The position numbers and the translations under genes were made by a program. Positions 34,193-43,680 of a DNA stretch of 64,000 bases are shown piece after piece. Source of the DNA: Clostridia bacterium (GTDB lineage: Bacteria > Bacillota > Clostridia > Oscillospirales > CAG-272); contig JAGASL010000061.1 in NCBI GenBank assembly GCA_017621755.1, positions 73,705 to 137,704 on the forward strand. The letters are read 5' to 3'. The number at the start of each line of letters is the position of its first letter. The first letter of the stretch is position 1. The notes beneath the pieces were generated by a model. It worked only from the letters and a program-made list of their open reading frames with translations, was not told the origin of the DNA and did not search any database.

Positions 34193-35290
34193 TTGTGCCA
34201 TAAGAAAGAAGCCCATACACCAAAAGAGAAAAATGCCCTGCTTCGTTTTTTAGAAAAAAAGAACGTAAGCCTTTCCCCTAAGCTATATTTTGTAAATGCC
34301 ATGGGCTCAATGGCGCTGGCGCTGTTTGCCACCCTACTCATGGGCACCATTCTCAGCACGATCGGCCAATATACCGGCCTTGCCGTGCTGAGTGATGCCG
34401 CCGCCTTTGCCTCGCAGGCCACGGGTGCCATGCTGGGCGTGGCCATTGCCTCTACCCTGGGGGCGCCGCCGCTGGTGCTTTGTAGCGCGGGGGTGGTAGG
34501 CCTGGCCGGCTACAGCCTGGGCGCGGAATTTATGATAGGCGGTGCCGAAAAAACGCTAACAGCAGGCCCGGCCGGCGCCTTTTTCTGCGCCCTGGTAGCC
34601 ATTGAGCTTGGTAAGCTGGTCTCAAAGGAGACCAAGATCGATATTCTGGTGACCCCCTTTGTTACCATTCTCTCCGGCTTTCTTTTGGGGCTGCTAATCT
34701 GCCCTGGCGTAGCATACGTGATGTATTGGCTTGGCGAGCTGATCAATACGGCCACCGTGATGCAGCCTATCCTGATGGGCATTCTGATCTCGGTGGTGGT
34801 GGGCGTGATCCTTACGCTGCCGATCTCCTCGGCCGCCATCTGCGCCATGATCGGTATTTCCGGCCTGGCGGGTGGCGCGGCGGCTGCCGGCTGCTGCGCG
34901 CAGATGATCGGCTTTGCTGTCATCAGCTTCCGTGAAAATCGCTTTGGCGGGCTGGTGGCACAGGGGCTTGGGACCTCGATGCTACAGATGGGCAATATTA
35001 TTCGTAACCCACGCATCTGGATCCCGGCTACACTAGCCTCAGCCATCACGGGGCCGCTTTCTACCACCCTGTTCCGCCTGGAATGCACCGGTGTTTCTGC
35101 TGGCATGGGCACCTGTGGTCTGGTAGGGCCGCTAGGCATCATCACCGCCACGGCCGAGCGCACGCCCCTCTTTTGGGTCGGCCTGCTGCTTGTCTGCTTT
35201 ATCCTGCCGGCGCTCCTCTCTCTCCTGTTCTCTGAGCTTTTGCGCCGCATAGGCTGGATCCGCGAGGGAGACATGAAATTAGATCTATAA
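34193..35290 (+). CDS. PfoR-like membrane protein (PTS EIIC_2 family)
   Basis: 365 residues starting at TTG 34193, supported by AGGGGG 8 nt upstream; the first in-frame ATG lies well inside the conserved region. About nine to ten hydrophobic segments and several Gly/Ala-rich loops (ATGAMLGVAIASTLGAP; SAGMGTCGLVGPLG) fit the EIIC_2/PfoR family of Clostridia. No EIIA or EIIB gene is nearby, so phosphotransfer cannot be assumed; PfoR homologues are membrane proteins of unclear regulatory or transport function. Confidence 0.82.
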   Translation: MCHKKEAHTPKEKNALLRFLEKKNVSLSPKLYFVNAMGSMALALFATLLMGTILSTIGQYTGLAVLSDAAAFASQATGAMLGVAIASTLGAPPLVLCSAGVVGLAGYSLGAEFMIGGAEKTLTAGPAGAFFCALVAIELGKLVSKETKIDILVTPFVTILSGFLLGLLICPGVAYVMYWLGELINTATVMQPILMGILISVVVGVILTLPISSAAICAMIGISGLAGGAAAAGCCAQMIGFAVISFRENRFGGLVAQGLGTSMLQMGNIIRNPRIWIPATLASAITGPLSTTLFRLECTGVSAGMGTCGLVGPLGIITATAERTPLFWVGLLLVCFILPALLSLLFSELLRRIGWIREGDMKLDL

Positions 35291-35294
35291 AAGC

Positions 35295-35325
35295 TACGCG
35301 CGCCGTAACGGCGCGCGTATTTTTT
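35295..35325 (+). terminator. Terminator of the EIIC-like gene
   Basis: Stem TACGCGCGCCG/CGGCGCGCGTA, loop TAA, then TTTTTTG. Confidence 0.9.
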
Positions 35326-35376
35326 GAACAGATCTTTAATAATTGTGAAGAAAAAGTAAAAGCATAAGGAGATATA

Positions 35377-35405
35377 TTGACAGAGCGCAGCTGTGGTCTT
35401 ATAAT
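35377..35405 (+). promoter_or_regulatory. Full-consensus promoter of the MacB-like ABC gene
   Basis: TTGACA (35377-35382), 17-bp spacer, TATAAT (35400-35405). Confidence 0.85.
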
Positions 35406-35437
35406 AAAACCATATAATAAGAGAAGAAGGAATTCCT

Positions 35438-38400
35438 ATGCTACAATTAAAAGGCATTACCAAGGTGTACCCCTCTGCCGCCGGCGACGTGACTGCCCTG
35501 CGCGGCGTGAGCCTCACCTTCCGCAAAAGTGAATTTGTCTCGATACTCGGACAGTCCGGCTGCGGAAAAACGACTCTGCTGAACGTCATCGGCGGGCTTG
35601 ACCACTATACAAGCGGTGACCTGATCATCAACAACCGCTCAACCAAGGAGTTCGTCGATGCGGATTGGGATTCCTACCGCAATCATTCGATCGGCTTTGT
35701 ATTCCAGACCTATAACCTGATCCCGCATCAGACGGTGCTTTCTAACGTAGAGCTGGCCTTAACGCTTTCGGGCGTTTCTAAGGCCGAGCGGCGTGCCCGC
35801 GCCAAGGCAGCCTTAGAGCGCGTTGGCCTTTCTGACCAGCTGCATAAAAAGCCGAACCAGATGTCGGGCGGCCAGATGCAGCGCGTGGCCATTGCGCGCG
35901 CCCTGGTCAACGATCCGGACATTCTGCTGGCCGACGAGCCGACAGGCGCCTTAGATTCTGCCACCAGCGTGCAGATCATGGAGATCTTAAAGGAGATCGC
36001 CAAGGATAAGCTGGTGATCATGGTCACGCACAACCCTGAGCTGGCAGAGGACTATTCTACCCGCATTATTCGCCTGCTGGATGGGCAGGTGGTGGCTGAT
36101 TCTAACCCCTGCACGGCTGAGGAGGAGCAGGCCATGGCTGCCGTGCCGGTGCTGAGCAAGCGCGAGCAGAAAAAGAAAAAGGAGCCGAAGGCCAAGCGTA
36201 CCTCGATGTCCTTTTTAACGGCGCTCAGCCTCTCCTTTAACAACCTGATGACCAAAAAGGGGCGCTCCTTTTTGACCAGCTTTGCCGGCTCGATCGGTAT
36301 TATCGGCATTGCGCTGATCTTAGCTGTTTCGCAGGGCGTGCAAAACTATATCAACAGCGTGCAGCAGGAGACCCTGACCTCCTACCCGATCGCCATTCAG
36401 GGTGAAACCGCCGATATGAGTGCCATGATGGCAGCCCTGATGGACCGCGACGAGAGCGAGGAGGAACGGCCGAACGACCGCATTTATTCAAATATCGTGA
36501 TGTACGAGCTGCTGGGCGCCTTTCTTTCTACCGAGACGCGGGAAAATGACCTGGCCGCCCTGCGCCGCTATATGGAGGCACACCCAGAGCAGTTTGCCGA
36601 CAATATGAGCGCTCTGCACTACCTCTACAACGTGGATTTTGACGTGTACACCAACGATATTGCAGGCAACACGGTCATGGTAGACGCGGGCGAGGTGTTC
36701 AGCGCCGTGCTGGGCGACGTTTCCTCCTCCTCGATGATGTCCTCCTATTCCTCGATCATGTCCTCCTCCTCTTCTATGGAGATCTGGGAGGAGCTGATTC
36801 CCGGCATGCCGGATGAAAAGGGCGATTGCGCCCCCGTTAGCCCCATGCTGAAGGAGCAGTATACACTGCGCTACGGCGAGTGGCCTACCGCCGCCAACGA
36901 GGTGGTGCTGATCGTCAATTCCCGCAACGAGCTTTCCGACATGGCGCTCTATGCCCTGGGCCTAAAGGATCGCACCGAGCTGACCGACATGATGGCCGAC
37001 ATCATGGCCAATGAGGAAATGCCTGAGACCAAGATTGAGGAATGGGCGTATGAAAAGATCTGCAACACCGGCTTGAAGCTGGTGCTGCCCACCGATTACT
37101 ACACCGAGATCACCGACGAGGGCGATGAAAAGCGCCTCTGGCTGAAAAATGAGAACGCAAGCCAAGTGGCAAACGCCGGCATTTCACTCAAGATCACGGG
37201 TATCGTTGCCCCGGCTGAGGGCTCTACCTCTACGGCGCTTTCGGGTGTGCTGGGCTATACCTACCACCTGACTGATTACGTAATGACAGAGGTAATGAGC
37301 AGCGAGATCATGCAATACCAGCTGCTACCGGAAAACGAGAATTACGACGTGCTGACCGGCCTGCCCTTCGTGATCAACGAAGAGAATGAAAAGACCGATG
37401 CTGAAAAGAAGGCAGACTTCCTTGCCTACGTAGAGAAGCTGAGCGAGAAGCAGAAATATGAGCTGCTGCTGGCCATCAACACCGTGATGCCCGAGGAGCA
37501 GAAGCAGGCAGCTGTGAATGAGACTATGAAAACGCTGCTGTCTGAGGGCGCTACTATCGAGGAGCCGGTCTACGACCGTGCCAAGATGGAGCAGTTTGTG
37601 CGAGAGATGTTTGGCCAATCCGGCATACAGGCCTCAGAGGAGCTGGTAGAAAAGTATATTGCGCGCTTAGAGGACAATGAGCTGGCCGACATGATCCGCT
37701 CTGCGGTGGAAACGGCGGTGGCTGAGGGCTTCCGCACCCAGGTAACCACCATGCTGGAAAAGCAATTAGATACGATCACCCCGGCGGAGCTTGGGATGTA
37801 TAAGGCTGCTGTGCTGAAAAACCTGCCCTCTCGCCTACACAAGCAGGGCTACCTGATGATGAACTATCAGCAGCTGACCGCCCTGCCGCAGGAGGCATAT
37901 GCCACCTACCTGGCAGGCATTACAGACGAGGAGATCGACGTGCTGCTGGACGGTCTGCTGACCATTCAAGGCAACGCTGCTCTTTCTGCCCAGGTAAAGG
38001 AGGAGGACTACCGCGCCCAAAAGGCGGCCATGATGCTGTCTGCCCAGCTGGGTGCCCTGCAAAACGAGAGTGACTACGCCGCCCTGTATGACCGGCACAT
38101 GCCCTCTACCGTTTCAGAAAGCAGTCTTTCTGATAATTTGGCGCTGCTTGGCAAGGCAGACCCGGATTCACCCGATCAGATCGTGATCTACGTGGATACC
38201 TTTGATAAAAAGACCGCCATTACCGATGGCATTGCCGCCTACAATAAGCAGGCAGACAAGGATAGCCAGATCGAATATACCGATTACGTGGCGCTTCTGA
38301 TGTCCGGCATTACCACGATCATTGATGCCATCACCTACGTGCTGATCGCCTTTGTGGCCATTTCACTGGTCGTTTCCTCGATCATGATCGGCATCATCAC

Positions 38401-38734
38401 CTATATCTCGGTATTAGAGCGAACGAAGGAGATCGGTATTCTGCGCGCGATCGGTGCCTCGAAGGGCAATATTGCCAACGTATTCAACGCCGAAACGCTG
38501 ACCATCGGCTTTATTTCCGGCGTGATCGGCATTGTTGTCACGCTGGTCCTGGTGGTAGTTGTGAATATCATTCTATTCGCGCTGACCGGCATTCCCAACC
38601 TGCAGGCCACCCTGCCGTGGGGCGCCGCCATCATTCTCATCGCCATCAGCATGTTCTTGACCTTTATTGCCGGCCTGGTTCCCTCCAGCATTGCGGCAAA
38701 GAAGGACCCTGTTGTGGCGCTGCGAACCGAATAA
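35438..38734 (+). CDS. MacB-like ABC transporter, ATPase fused to FtsX-type permease
   Basis: 1098 residues, much longer than E. coli MacB (about 650). Residues 1-230 are a LolD/MacB-type ATPase: Walker [40 protein letters not shown] Lys-rich linker leads to the first transmembrane helix (about 285-305). A ~630-residue extracytoplasmic region follows, including a Ser/Met-only stretch near residues 428-447 and acidic segments. The last ~150 residues have the three C-terminal FtsX helices. Proteins of this layout use mechanotransmission rather than transport through a channel. The substrate is unknown; peptide or lipoprotein handling is a guess. Confidence 0.9.
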   Translation: MLQLKGITKVYPSAAGDVTALRGVSLTFRKSEFVSILGQSGCGKTTLLNVIGGLDHYTSGDLIINNRSTKEFVDADWDSYRNHSIGFVFQTYNLIPHQTVLSNVELALTLSGVSKAERRARAKAALERVGLSDQLHKKPNQMSGGQMQRVAIARALVNDPDILLADEPTGALDSATSVQIMEILKEIAKDKLVIMVTHNPELAEDYSTRIIRLLDGQVVADSNPCTAEEEQAMAAVPVLSKREQKKKKEPKAKRTSMSFLTALSLSFNNLMTKKGRSFLTSFAGSIGIIGIALILAVSQGVQNYINSVQQETLTSYPIAIQGETADMSAMMAALMDRDESEEERPNDRIYSNIVMYELLGAFLSTETRENDLAALRRYMEAHPEQFADNMSALHYLYNVDFDVYTNDIAGNTVMVDAGEVFSAVLGDVSSSSMMSSYSSIMSSSSSMEIWEELIPGMPDEKGDCAPVSPMLKEQYTLRYGEWPTAANEVVLIVNSRNELSDMALYALGLKDRTELTDMMADIMANEEMPETKIEEWAYEKICNTGLKLVLPTDYYTEITDEGDEKRLWLKNENASQVANAGISLKITGIVAPAEGSTSTALSGVLGYTYHLTDYVMTEVMSSEIMQYQLLPENENYDVLTGLPFVINEENEKTDAEKKADFLAYVEKLSEKQKYELLLAINTVMPEEQKQAAVNETMKTLLSEGATIEEPVYDRAKMEQFVREMFGQSGIQASEELVEKYIARLEDNELADMIRSAVETAVAEGFRTQVTTMLEKQLDTITPAELGMYKAAVLKNLPSRLHKQGYLMMNYQQLTALPQEAYATYLAGITDEEIDVLLDGLLTIQGNAALSAQVKEEDYRAQKAAMMLSAQLGALQNESDYAALYDRHMPSTVSESSLSDNLALLGKADPDSPDQIVIYVDTFDKKTAITDGIAAYNKQADKDSQIEYTDYVALLMSGITTIIDAITYVLIAFVAISLVVSSIMIGIITYISVLERTKEIGILRAIGASKGNIANVFNAETLTIGFISGVIGIVVTLVLVVVVNIILFALTGIPNLQATLPWGAAIILIAISMFLTFIAGLVPSSIAAKKDPVVALRTE

Positions 38735-38739
38735 AAATT

Positions 38740-38776
38740 AAGGCTTGCAAGAAAGTTTCTTGCAAGCCTTGCTTTT
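38740..38776. terminator. Bidirectional terminator, repeat type 1
   Basis: 15-bp stem AAGGCTTGCAAGAAA/TTTCTTGCAAGCCTT with one-base loop and T-rich exit. Almost the same hairpin recurs at 63266-63299. Confidence 0.85.
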
Positions 38777-39551
38777 ATTTGAAGAAATACTCCAGGGCGC
38801 GCTGGATCTCATCATCCCAGAAATCCCAGTTATGGTTGCCGGGGGCCTCACGGTAGGCGTGTGCCACGCCGCCCTGCTCTAACACCTCACGCATCTTACG
38901 CGTGGCGGGCAGCAACCCGTCCTCGGTGCCGCAGGAAAGATAGACCTTGGGCATTTGCTTGCCGGCCGCGATCTGCCGCTCGGCGGTGCCGTACACGTCG
39001 TTGACCGTGCCGGGGATGTTTTCAATCGTTCCGAAAATATCACCCCAGCCGCGGCGGCCGATATATCCCTCCTCCTCGCAGTATTTATATACGTCGAGCG
39101 CGCCGGAAAAGGAAGCCGCGCCGGCATACCGCTCCGGGTTGGCAAAGGCGATCTTCAGGGCGCCGTAGCCACCCATAGATAGGCCGGCTACGTAGTTATA
39201 ATCCCGCTCCTCGCTCATGCCACGGAAGAAGGAGCGACAAACGGCAGGCAGCTCCTCAGAGATAAAGGTAAAATAGCGGCCGCCGTGCGCCATATCGGTA
39301 TACCAGCTGCGGTGCGCGTTGGGCATGACCACGGCAATGCCGTAGCGCGCAGCGTACCGCTCGATAGACGTGCGGCGCTGCCAGATGGTATGATCGTCAG
39401 ACAGGCCGTGCAGCAGGTACAGCGTGGGGAACACGCTTTCCCGCTTGCCACCCATACCGATCTGCGTGGTGGGCGCCTGCGGCAGGATCACCTCTGCATT
39501 GACGGCCATTTGCAGCACGTCGGAATGAAAATCCAGATGAACGAGTGCCAT
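38775..39551 (-). CDS. Esterase of the S-formylglutathione hydrolase/EstA type
   Basis: 258 residues from ATG 39551, chosen because GGAG is correctly placed and the conserved MALVHLDFHSD start matches tributyrin-esterase-like proteins; an upstream ATG at 39584 has no ribosome site. Alpha/beta hydrolase: LYLLHGLSDD oxyanion region, GLSMGG nucleophile elbow near 130, GTEDG with the acid and GNHNWDFWD with the catalytic His. It probably removes acetyl or short acyl groups from small esters or glycan substituents in the cytosol. Confidence 0.88.
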   Translation of the reverse strand: MALVHLDFHSDVLQMAVNAEVILPQAPTTQIGMGGKRESVFPTLYLLHGLSDDHTIWQRRTSIERYAARYGIAVVMPNAHRSWYTDMAHGGRYFTFISEELPAVCRSFFRGMSEERDYNYVAGLSMGGYGALKIAFANPERYAGAASFSGALDVYKYCEEEGYIGRRGWGDIFGTIENIPGTVNDVYGTAERQIAAGKQMPKVYLSCGTEDGLLPATRKMREVLEQGGVAHAYREAPGNHNWDFWDDEIQRALEYFFK

Positions 39552-39579
39552 AGGGGGGACTCCCTTCGTTTTTTCTTTC

Positions 39580-39608
39580 ATCATATCACAAAGTCAGGCA
39601 TATTGCAA
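39580..39608 (-). promoter_or_regulatory. Promoter of the esterase gene
   Basis: Minus strand TTGCAA (39603-39608) and TATGAT (39580-39585), 17-bp spacer. Confidence 0.7.
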
Positions 39609-39635
39609 GAGGTTTGGCAAAATGAGAAAAAACTC

Positions 39636-39664
39636 TTGCATATTTCTCCCATTTGCGGTATAAT
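39636..39664 (+). promoter_or_regulatory. Promoter of prfC
   Basis: TTGCAT (39636-39641) and TATAAT (39659-39664), 17-bp spacer. Confidence 0.8.
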
Positions 39665-39703
39665 AAAAAAGTTAGAGAATAGATAAAAAGACGGAGAAAA
39701 CCG

Positions 39704-41305
39704 ATGACAGAATTAGAAAAACAGATCAAACGGCGGCGCACCTTTGCCATTATCTCGCACCCTGATGCGGGCAAAACAACGCTGACCGAAAAGCTGCTGC
39801 TGTACGGCGGTGCCATTCAATCGGCGGGCAGCGTAAAGGGCAAGGCAAGCGACCACCATGCCACCTCTGACTGGATGGCGCTGGAAAAGCAGCGTGGTAT
39901 TTCGATCACCTCCTCGGTGATGCAGTTTGAATATAACGATTACTGCATCAACATTCTGGATACCCCCGGGCACCAGGACTTTTCAGAGGATACCTACCGC
40001 ACGCTGATGGCGGCCGATTCAGCCGTGATGGTCATTGATGCGGCCAAGGGTATTGAGCCGCAGACGCGAAAGCTGTTCCGCGTGTGCGCCATGCGCCACA
40101 TTCCGATCTTTACCTTTATCAACAAGCTGGACCGTGAGGCGCGCGACCCGTTTGACCTGCTGGATGAATTGGAGCATGAATTTTCGATCGGCACCTACCC
40201 GATGAACTGGCCGATCGGCTGCGGGCAGGATTTTCGCGGTGTTTATGACCGTGAAAAGCGCGAGGTGCTGGCCTTTGACCAGCGGCACGCCGGACGCAGC
40301 CGTATTTCCGGCATCCCGTGTGACATCAGCGAAACAGAAAAGCTGGACGAGCTGATCGGCGAGCGCCGCCGCACCGAGCTGGTTGAGCAGGTAGAGCTGG
40401 TAGACGTGGCCGGCTATGAATTTGATATCGAGCGGGTGCGCCGCGGTGAGCTGAGCCCGGTGTTCTTTGGCTCGGCCCTGACCAACTTTGGTGTAGAGCC
40501 CTTTCTGAATGCCTTCTTAGAGATGACTACCTCTCCCCTGCCGCGCACGGCAGGCGAGGCGACCGTAGATCCATTTGAACCGCATTTCTCGGCCTTTGTC
40601 TTTAAGATCCAGGCGAACATGAACAAGGCGCACCGCGACCGTATTGCCTTTATGCGCATTGCATCCGGCGAATTTGAGCGCGGCAAGGAATATTTCCACA
40701 CCCAGGGTGGTAAGGCCTTTCGCCTTTCGCAGCCGCAGCAGATGATGGCGCAGGAGCGCGAGATCATTGACCACGCCTACGCCGGCGATATTATCGGCGT
40801 GTTTGATCCCGGCATCTTCTCGATTGGTGACACGGTCTGTGACCCGGCTATGAAGGTACGCTTTGATAAGATCCCCACCTTCGCGCCCGAGCATTTTGCT
40901 ATGGTGGAGCAGGTTGATTCGATGAAGAGAAAGCAATTCCAAAAGGGCATGGAGCAGATCGCCCAAGAGGGTGCTATTCAGATCTTCTTAGAGCCGGGCA
41001 GCGGTCTTGAGCGTGTGATCGTGGGCGTGGTAGGCGTGCTGCAATTTGAGGTACTGGAATACCGTATGAAGGATGAATACGGCGTTTCCTTCTACCGCCA
41101 CGATATGCCACACAGCATTATTCGCCGTATTAAGCCGAATGACAGCTTTGACCCAAAAAATCTGACGCTTGGCAGCGATACGCGTCTGGTACAGGATTTT
41201 CACGAAAACTATCTGCTGATCTTCCCCGGTGCCTGGGCCGTGAACTGGGCACTGGATAAAAACCCCGGCTTAGAGCTGGTCGATTTTGACGAGCCGATCC
41301 GATAA
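39704..41305 (+). CDS. prfC: Peptide chain release factor 3
   Basis: 533 residues, normal for RF3. G1 loop SHPDAGKTT, switch KQRGISITS, G3 DTPGHQDF and G4 NKLD mark a translational GTPase, and the RTFAIISHPDAGKTTLTEKLLLYGGAIQSAG N-terminal pattern is specific to RF3 (read in two parts). It recycles RF1/RF2 from the ribosome after termination. It has its own promoter and terminator. RF3 is not universal in Bacillota. Confidence 0.95.
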   Translation: MTELEKQIKRRRTFAIISHPDAGKTTLTEKLLLYGGAIQSAGSVKGKASDHHATSDWMALEKQRGISITSSVMQFEYNDYCINILDTPGHQDFSEDTYRTLMAADSAVMVIDAAKGIEPQTRKLFRVCAMRHIPIFTFINKLDREARDPFDLLDELEHEFSIGTYPMNWPIGCGQDFRGVYDREKREVLAFDQRHAGRSRISGIPCDISETEKLDELIGERRRTELVEQVELVDVAGYEFDIERVRRGELSPVFFGSALTNFGVEPFLNAFLEMTTSPLPRTAGEATVDPFEPHFSAFVFKIQANMNKAHRDRIAFMRIASGEFERGKEYFHTQGGKAFRLSQPQQMMAQEREIIDHAYAGDIIGVFDPGIFSIGDTVCDPAMKVRFDKIPTFAPEHFAMVEQVDSMKRKQFQKGMEQIAQEGAIQIFLEPGSGLERVIVGVVGVLQFEVLEYRMKDEYGVSFYRHDMPHSIIRRIKPNDSFDPKNLTLGSDTRLVQDFHENYLLIFPGAWAVNWALDKNPGLELVDFDEPIR

Positions 41306-41313
41306 AAAAGCAA

Positions 41314-41350
41314 GCCCGTGTGTTGCGCAACACACGGGCCCTCTTTATTT
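41314..41350 (+). terminator. Terminator of prfC
   Basis: Stem GCCCGTGTGTTG/CAACACACGGGC, loop CG, followed by CTCTTTATTTT. The stop of the convergent ygjV-like gene lies within its tail. Confidence 0.85.
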
Positions 41351-42004
41351 TACCCGATGCGATTGCGAGTGCGCAATTTCCCCGGGTGTTTTTTTGCTTT
41401 GCAGCAGATCGTAGCGAACGATCGAGATCAGGATAGAAAAGGCCATTAAGCCGTTGCTGAGCATAGAGGGGATCGAGGCTACAATGGCGGCATAGATCAT
41501 CCACAGGCTTTGCGCGGGCAGCATCAGCATGCGCATGGTGCGCGGCGATTTGACACACAGCCCGACCACGGCAATGGTGCTGCCAATGATCGAAAACAGG
41601 TTATAGGCATGCGCAGGGCTCAACTGCGTGATATCCCAGCCGATACCGGAAAGAACGGTGATGCCCGAGAAGATCCAGTTGATCGCAATAAAGACGGGGA
41701 TCCATATGAAATGCGCCGCCCAACGGTACCTTGCCCGTGCTAAAAGCACCAGCTCCCGCAGCATGCAAATAAAATTCAAGCAGCCGGCCACGTAAGAGGC
41801 AGGCCCCAGCATAAAAAAGTGAATCGTCCACAGCGCATCATCCGTCATTTTGAAGAGAAGCGTGCGCCGCATGGTTTTTTGCTGATAGATGAAAAAGGAA
41901 ACGATCAGCGCTAAAAAGCCGACACCCTGCGCCAATGCGCCCCACACACCGTTCCCCAAAAAGGCCTGTTTATAATAATCGACAACCGAGATCAGAAAAT
42001 CCAT
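41345..42004 (-). CDS. YgjV-family inner membrane protein
   Basis: 219 residues from ATG 42004 (GGAGG 5 nt upstream). Six to seven hydrophobic segments are seen; the features SFFIYQQKTMRRTLLFKMTDDALWTIHFF and the later GSTIAVVGLCVKSPRTMRMLML are typical of the YgjV family (each run is a match by eye). These proteins are of unknown function. It is monocistronic. Confidence 0.8.
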   Translation of the reverse strand: MDFLISVVDYYKQAFLGNGVWGALAQGVGFLALIVSFFIYQQKTMRRTLLFKMTDDALWTIHFFMLGPASYVAGCLNFICMLRELVLLARARYRWAAHFIWIPVFIAINWIFSGITVLSGIGWDITQLSPAHAYNLFSIIGSTIAVVGLCVKSPRTMRMLMLPAQSLWMIYAAIVASIPSMLSNGLMAFSILISIVRYDLLQSKKTPGEIAHSQSHRVK

Positions 42005-42021
42005 AGCTACCTCCGCCAACC

Positions 42022-42050
42022 ATTGTAGCAGGAAAACGAAGAAAAAACAA
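42022..42050 (-). promoter_or_regulatory. Promoter of the ygjV-like gene
   Basis: Minus strand TTGTTT (42045-42050) and TACAAT (42022-42027), 17-bp spacer. Confidence 0.65.
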
Positions 42051-42086
42051 TATCACTTTCCGACAAATTACATTCCAAAACGAACC

Positions 42087-43043
42087 TTACCGCAGGCGCA
42101 GACTGATCTCGCCGCTGGTAAGGGTCGTCTTGCTGCCATCGGCATGCGCGACCACCAGGCCGCCCTCTTCATCAATATCCAAGGCGCGGGCCTCGTGCTT
42201 CACGCCGTCGCGCTCGTAAACGATCTCCTTGCCCAGCACCAGCGAATGCTGGCGGTAGATGGCGAGGTAATCCACGTCTCCATTCAGAATATCCAGCAGG
42301 CGGTCAACGATGCGGGCGATCATGCGATTGCGGTTCACACCTACGGGCGAAAGCGAGCCGGCAATCCCCTTTAGCTCACGGGGGAAGTCGGCCGTTTGAT
42401 AATTCATTCCGACCCCTACGATGATATGTTGTACGCAGCCGGATTCAAAATCCGAAATGGCCTCGGTCAAAATACCGCAGATCTTTTTGCCATGCAGATA
42501 GATATCGTTGACCCACTTGATCTCGGTCTCTACCCCGGTCAGATCCTTGATGGCCAAGAACACCGCCACGGCGGTAGCGGTAGTGATGCCAACTGCATCT
42601 GTCAGGGGCATACTACTGGGAAAGGAAAAGGTCATATAAATGCCAGTCAAAGCAGGAGAAAAGAACTCTCTGCCACGGCGGCCGCGGCCGGCAGTTTGCC
42701 CCTCAGCCACGATCAGCGCGGTGCCGGTCTTGCCATCGGCGATCAGGCGCTTTGCCTCGTTATTCGTTGAATCGATCGTGCGGTGCAGATAGACGGACAT
42801 GCCCTTCACGCGGTGCTCGATGGCATCGGCAATGCCAACGGCAGAAAGCATGTCGTTTTCATCGGAAAGGCGATAGCCCTTGTTCTGCCCGGCAAGGATC
42901 TTATACCCCTCGGCCTGCAGGGCCTTGACCGCCTTCCATACCGCGTTGCGGGAAACGCCAAAGCGCTCAGCCAGCGCCTGGCCGGAGATATCTCTTCCCC
43001 GCTCCTCCTCTAATATCTTCAGCACCTCAATTTTCAGCTGCAT
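42087..43043 (-). CDS. birA: Biotin-protein ligase and biotin repressor BirA
   Basis: 318 residues from ATG 43043 (AAGGGTG site). Residues 1-60 form the winged-helix DNA-binding domain (SGQALAERFGVSRNAVWKAV), so this is the bifunctional type. The ligase domain has GQTAGRGRRGREF (biotinyl-AMP loop, near 115) and KWVNDIYL with the catalytic Lys near 182; the C-terminal SH3-like domain ends with TTLTSGEISLR. It makes biotinyl-AMP, biotinylates carrier proteins and represses biotin genes. No biotin genes lie nearby. Confidence 0.95.
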   Translation of the reverse strand: MQLKIEVLKILEEERGRDISGQALAERFGVSRNAVWKAVKALQAEGYKILAGQNKGYRLSDENDMLSAVGIADAIEHRVKGMSVYLHRTIDSTNNEAKRLIADGKTGTALIVAEGQTAGRGRRGREFFSPALTGIYMTFSFPSSMPLTDAVGITTATAVAVFLAIKDLTGVETEIKWVNDIYLHGKKICGILTEAISDFESGCVQHIIVGVGMNYQTADFPRELKGIAGSLSPVGVNRNRMIARIVDRLLDILNGDVDYLAIYRQHSLVLGKEIVYERDGVKHEARALDIDEEGGLVVAHADGSKTTLTSGEISLRLR

Positions 43044-43083
43044 ATCGTTGTCACCCTTTCGACAAAATCTTGCTAACAATTCT

Positions 43084-43112
43084 ATTATAGCATAGCGCAC
43101 GCAAAAAAACAA
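43084..43112 (-). promoter_or_regulatory. Promoter of birA
   Basis: Minus strand TTGTTT (43107-43112) and TATAAT (43084-43089), 17-bp spacer, just downstream of the rplQ terminator. Confidence 0.65.
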
Positions 43113-43115
43113 GAG

Positions 43116-43147
43116 AAAAAGCACGCATCCTGCGATGCGTGCTTTTG
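43116..43147 (-). terminator. Terminator at the end of the ribosomal protein cluster
   Basis: Stem AAAAGCACGCAT/ATGCGTGCTTTT around a CCTGCG loop, 10 nt after rplQ, with a T-rich exit on the minus strand. Confidence 0.9.
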
Positions 43148-43156
43148 TTTTGAGAT

Positions 43157-43648
43157 TTACTCTGCTGCGGGAGCCTCAACGGTCTCCTCAGCGGGGGTCT
43201 CCTCAACAGCTGCGGGAGCCTCAACAGCCTCCTCAGCCTTCTTGGTGGTCTTGCGGGTTGCCTTCTTCTTCTCGGGAGCGGGAGTCTCCTCCTTCTTCTC
43301 CTCAACAGCAACCAGGCGGATCAGCGCCATATCGGCACCATCGCCGCGGCGCGGACCGAGCTTGTAGATCTGGGTATAACCGCCGTTCTTGCCTTCATAA
43401 GCGGCAGCCAGCTGGTCAAATACCTTTTTCACAACAGTCTCTTTGGTAATGAAGGCAAGAGCCTCGCGGCGAGCCGCCAGGGTACCCTTCTTACCAAGGG
43501 TGATCATCTCATCGGCAAGGGCGCTAACCTCTTTTGCACGGGTCAGCGTGGTTTCGATCTTGCCATTCTCCAGCAGATAGGTTACAAGACCTCTGAGCAT
43601 AGACATTCTATGCGCAGTCTTTCTGCCGAGTTTTCTTGTTCCGGGCAT
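43157..43648 (-). CDS. rplQ: 50S ribosomal protein L17, with long acidic/alanine-rich tail
   Basis: 163 residues. Residues 1-115 are standard L17 ([20 protein letters not shown], then [16 protein letters not shown]). The last ~48 residues form a Lys-then-Ala/Glu/Pro tail that ordinary L17 (about 115-130 residues) lacks. L17 sits near the peptide tunnel exit on the 50S subunit, so the tail could reach the tunnel exit area. Last gene of the cluster. Confidence 0.95.
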   Translation of the reverse strand: MPGTRKLGRKTAHRMSMLRGLVTYLLENGKIETTLTRAKEVSALADEMITLGKKGTLAARREALAFITKETVVKKVFDQLAAAYEGKNGGYTQIYKLGPRRGDGADMALIRLVAVEEKKEETPAPEKKKATRKTTKKAEEAVEAPAAVEETPAEETVEAPAAE

Positions 43649-43680
43649 GTTTATTCCCTCCTATTCGTATTCTTTCGCCA

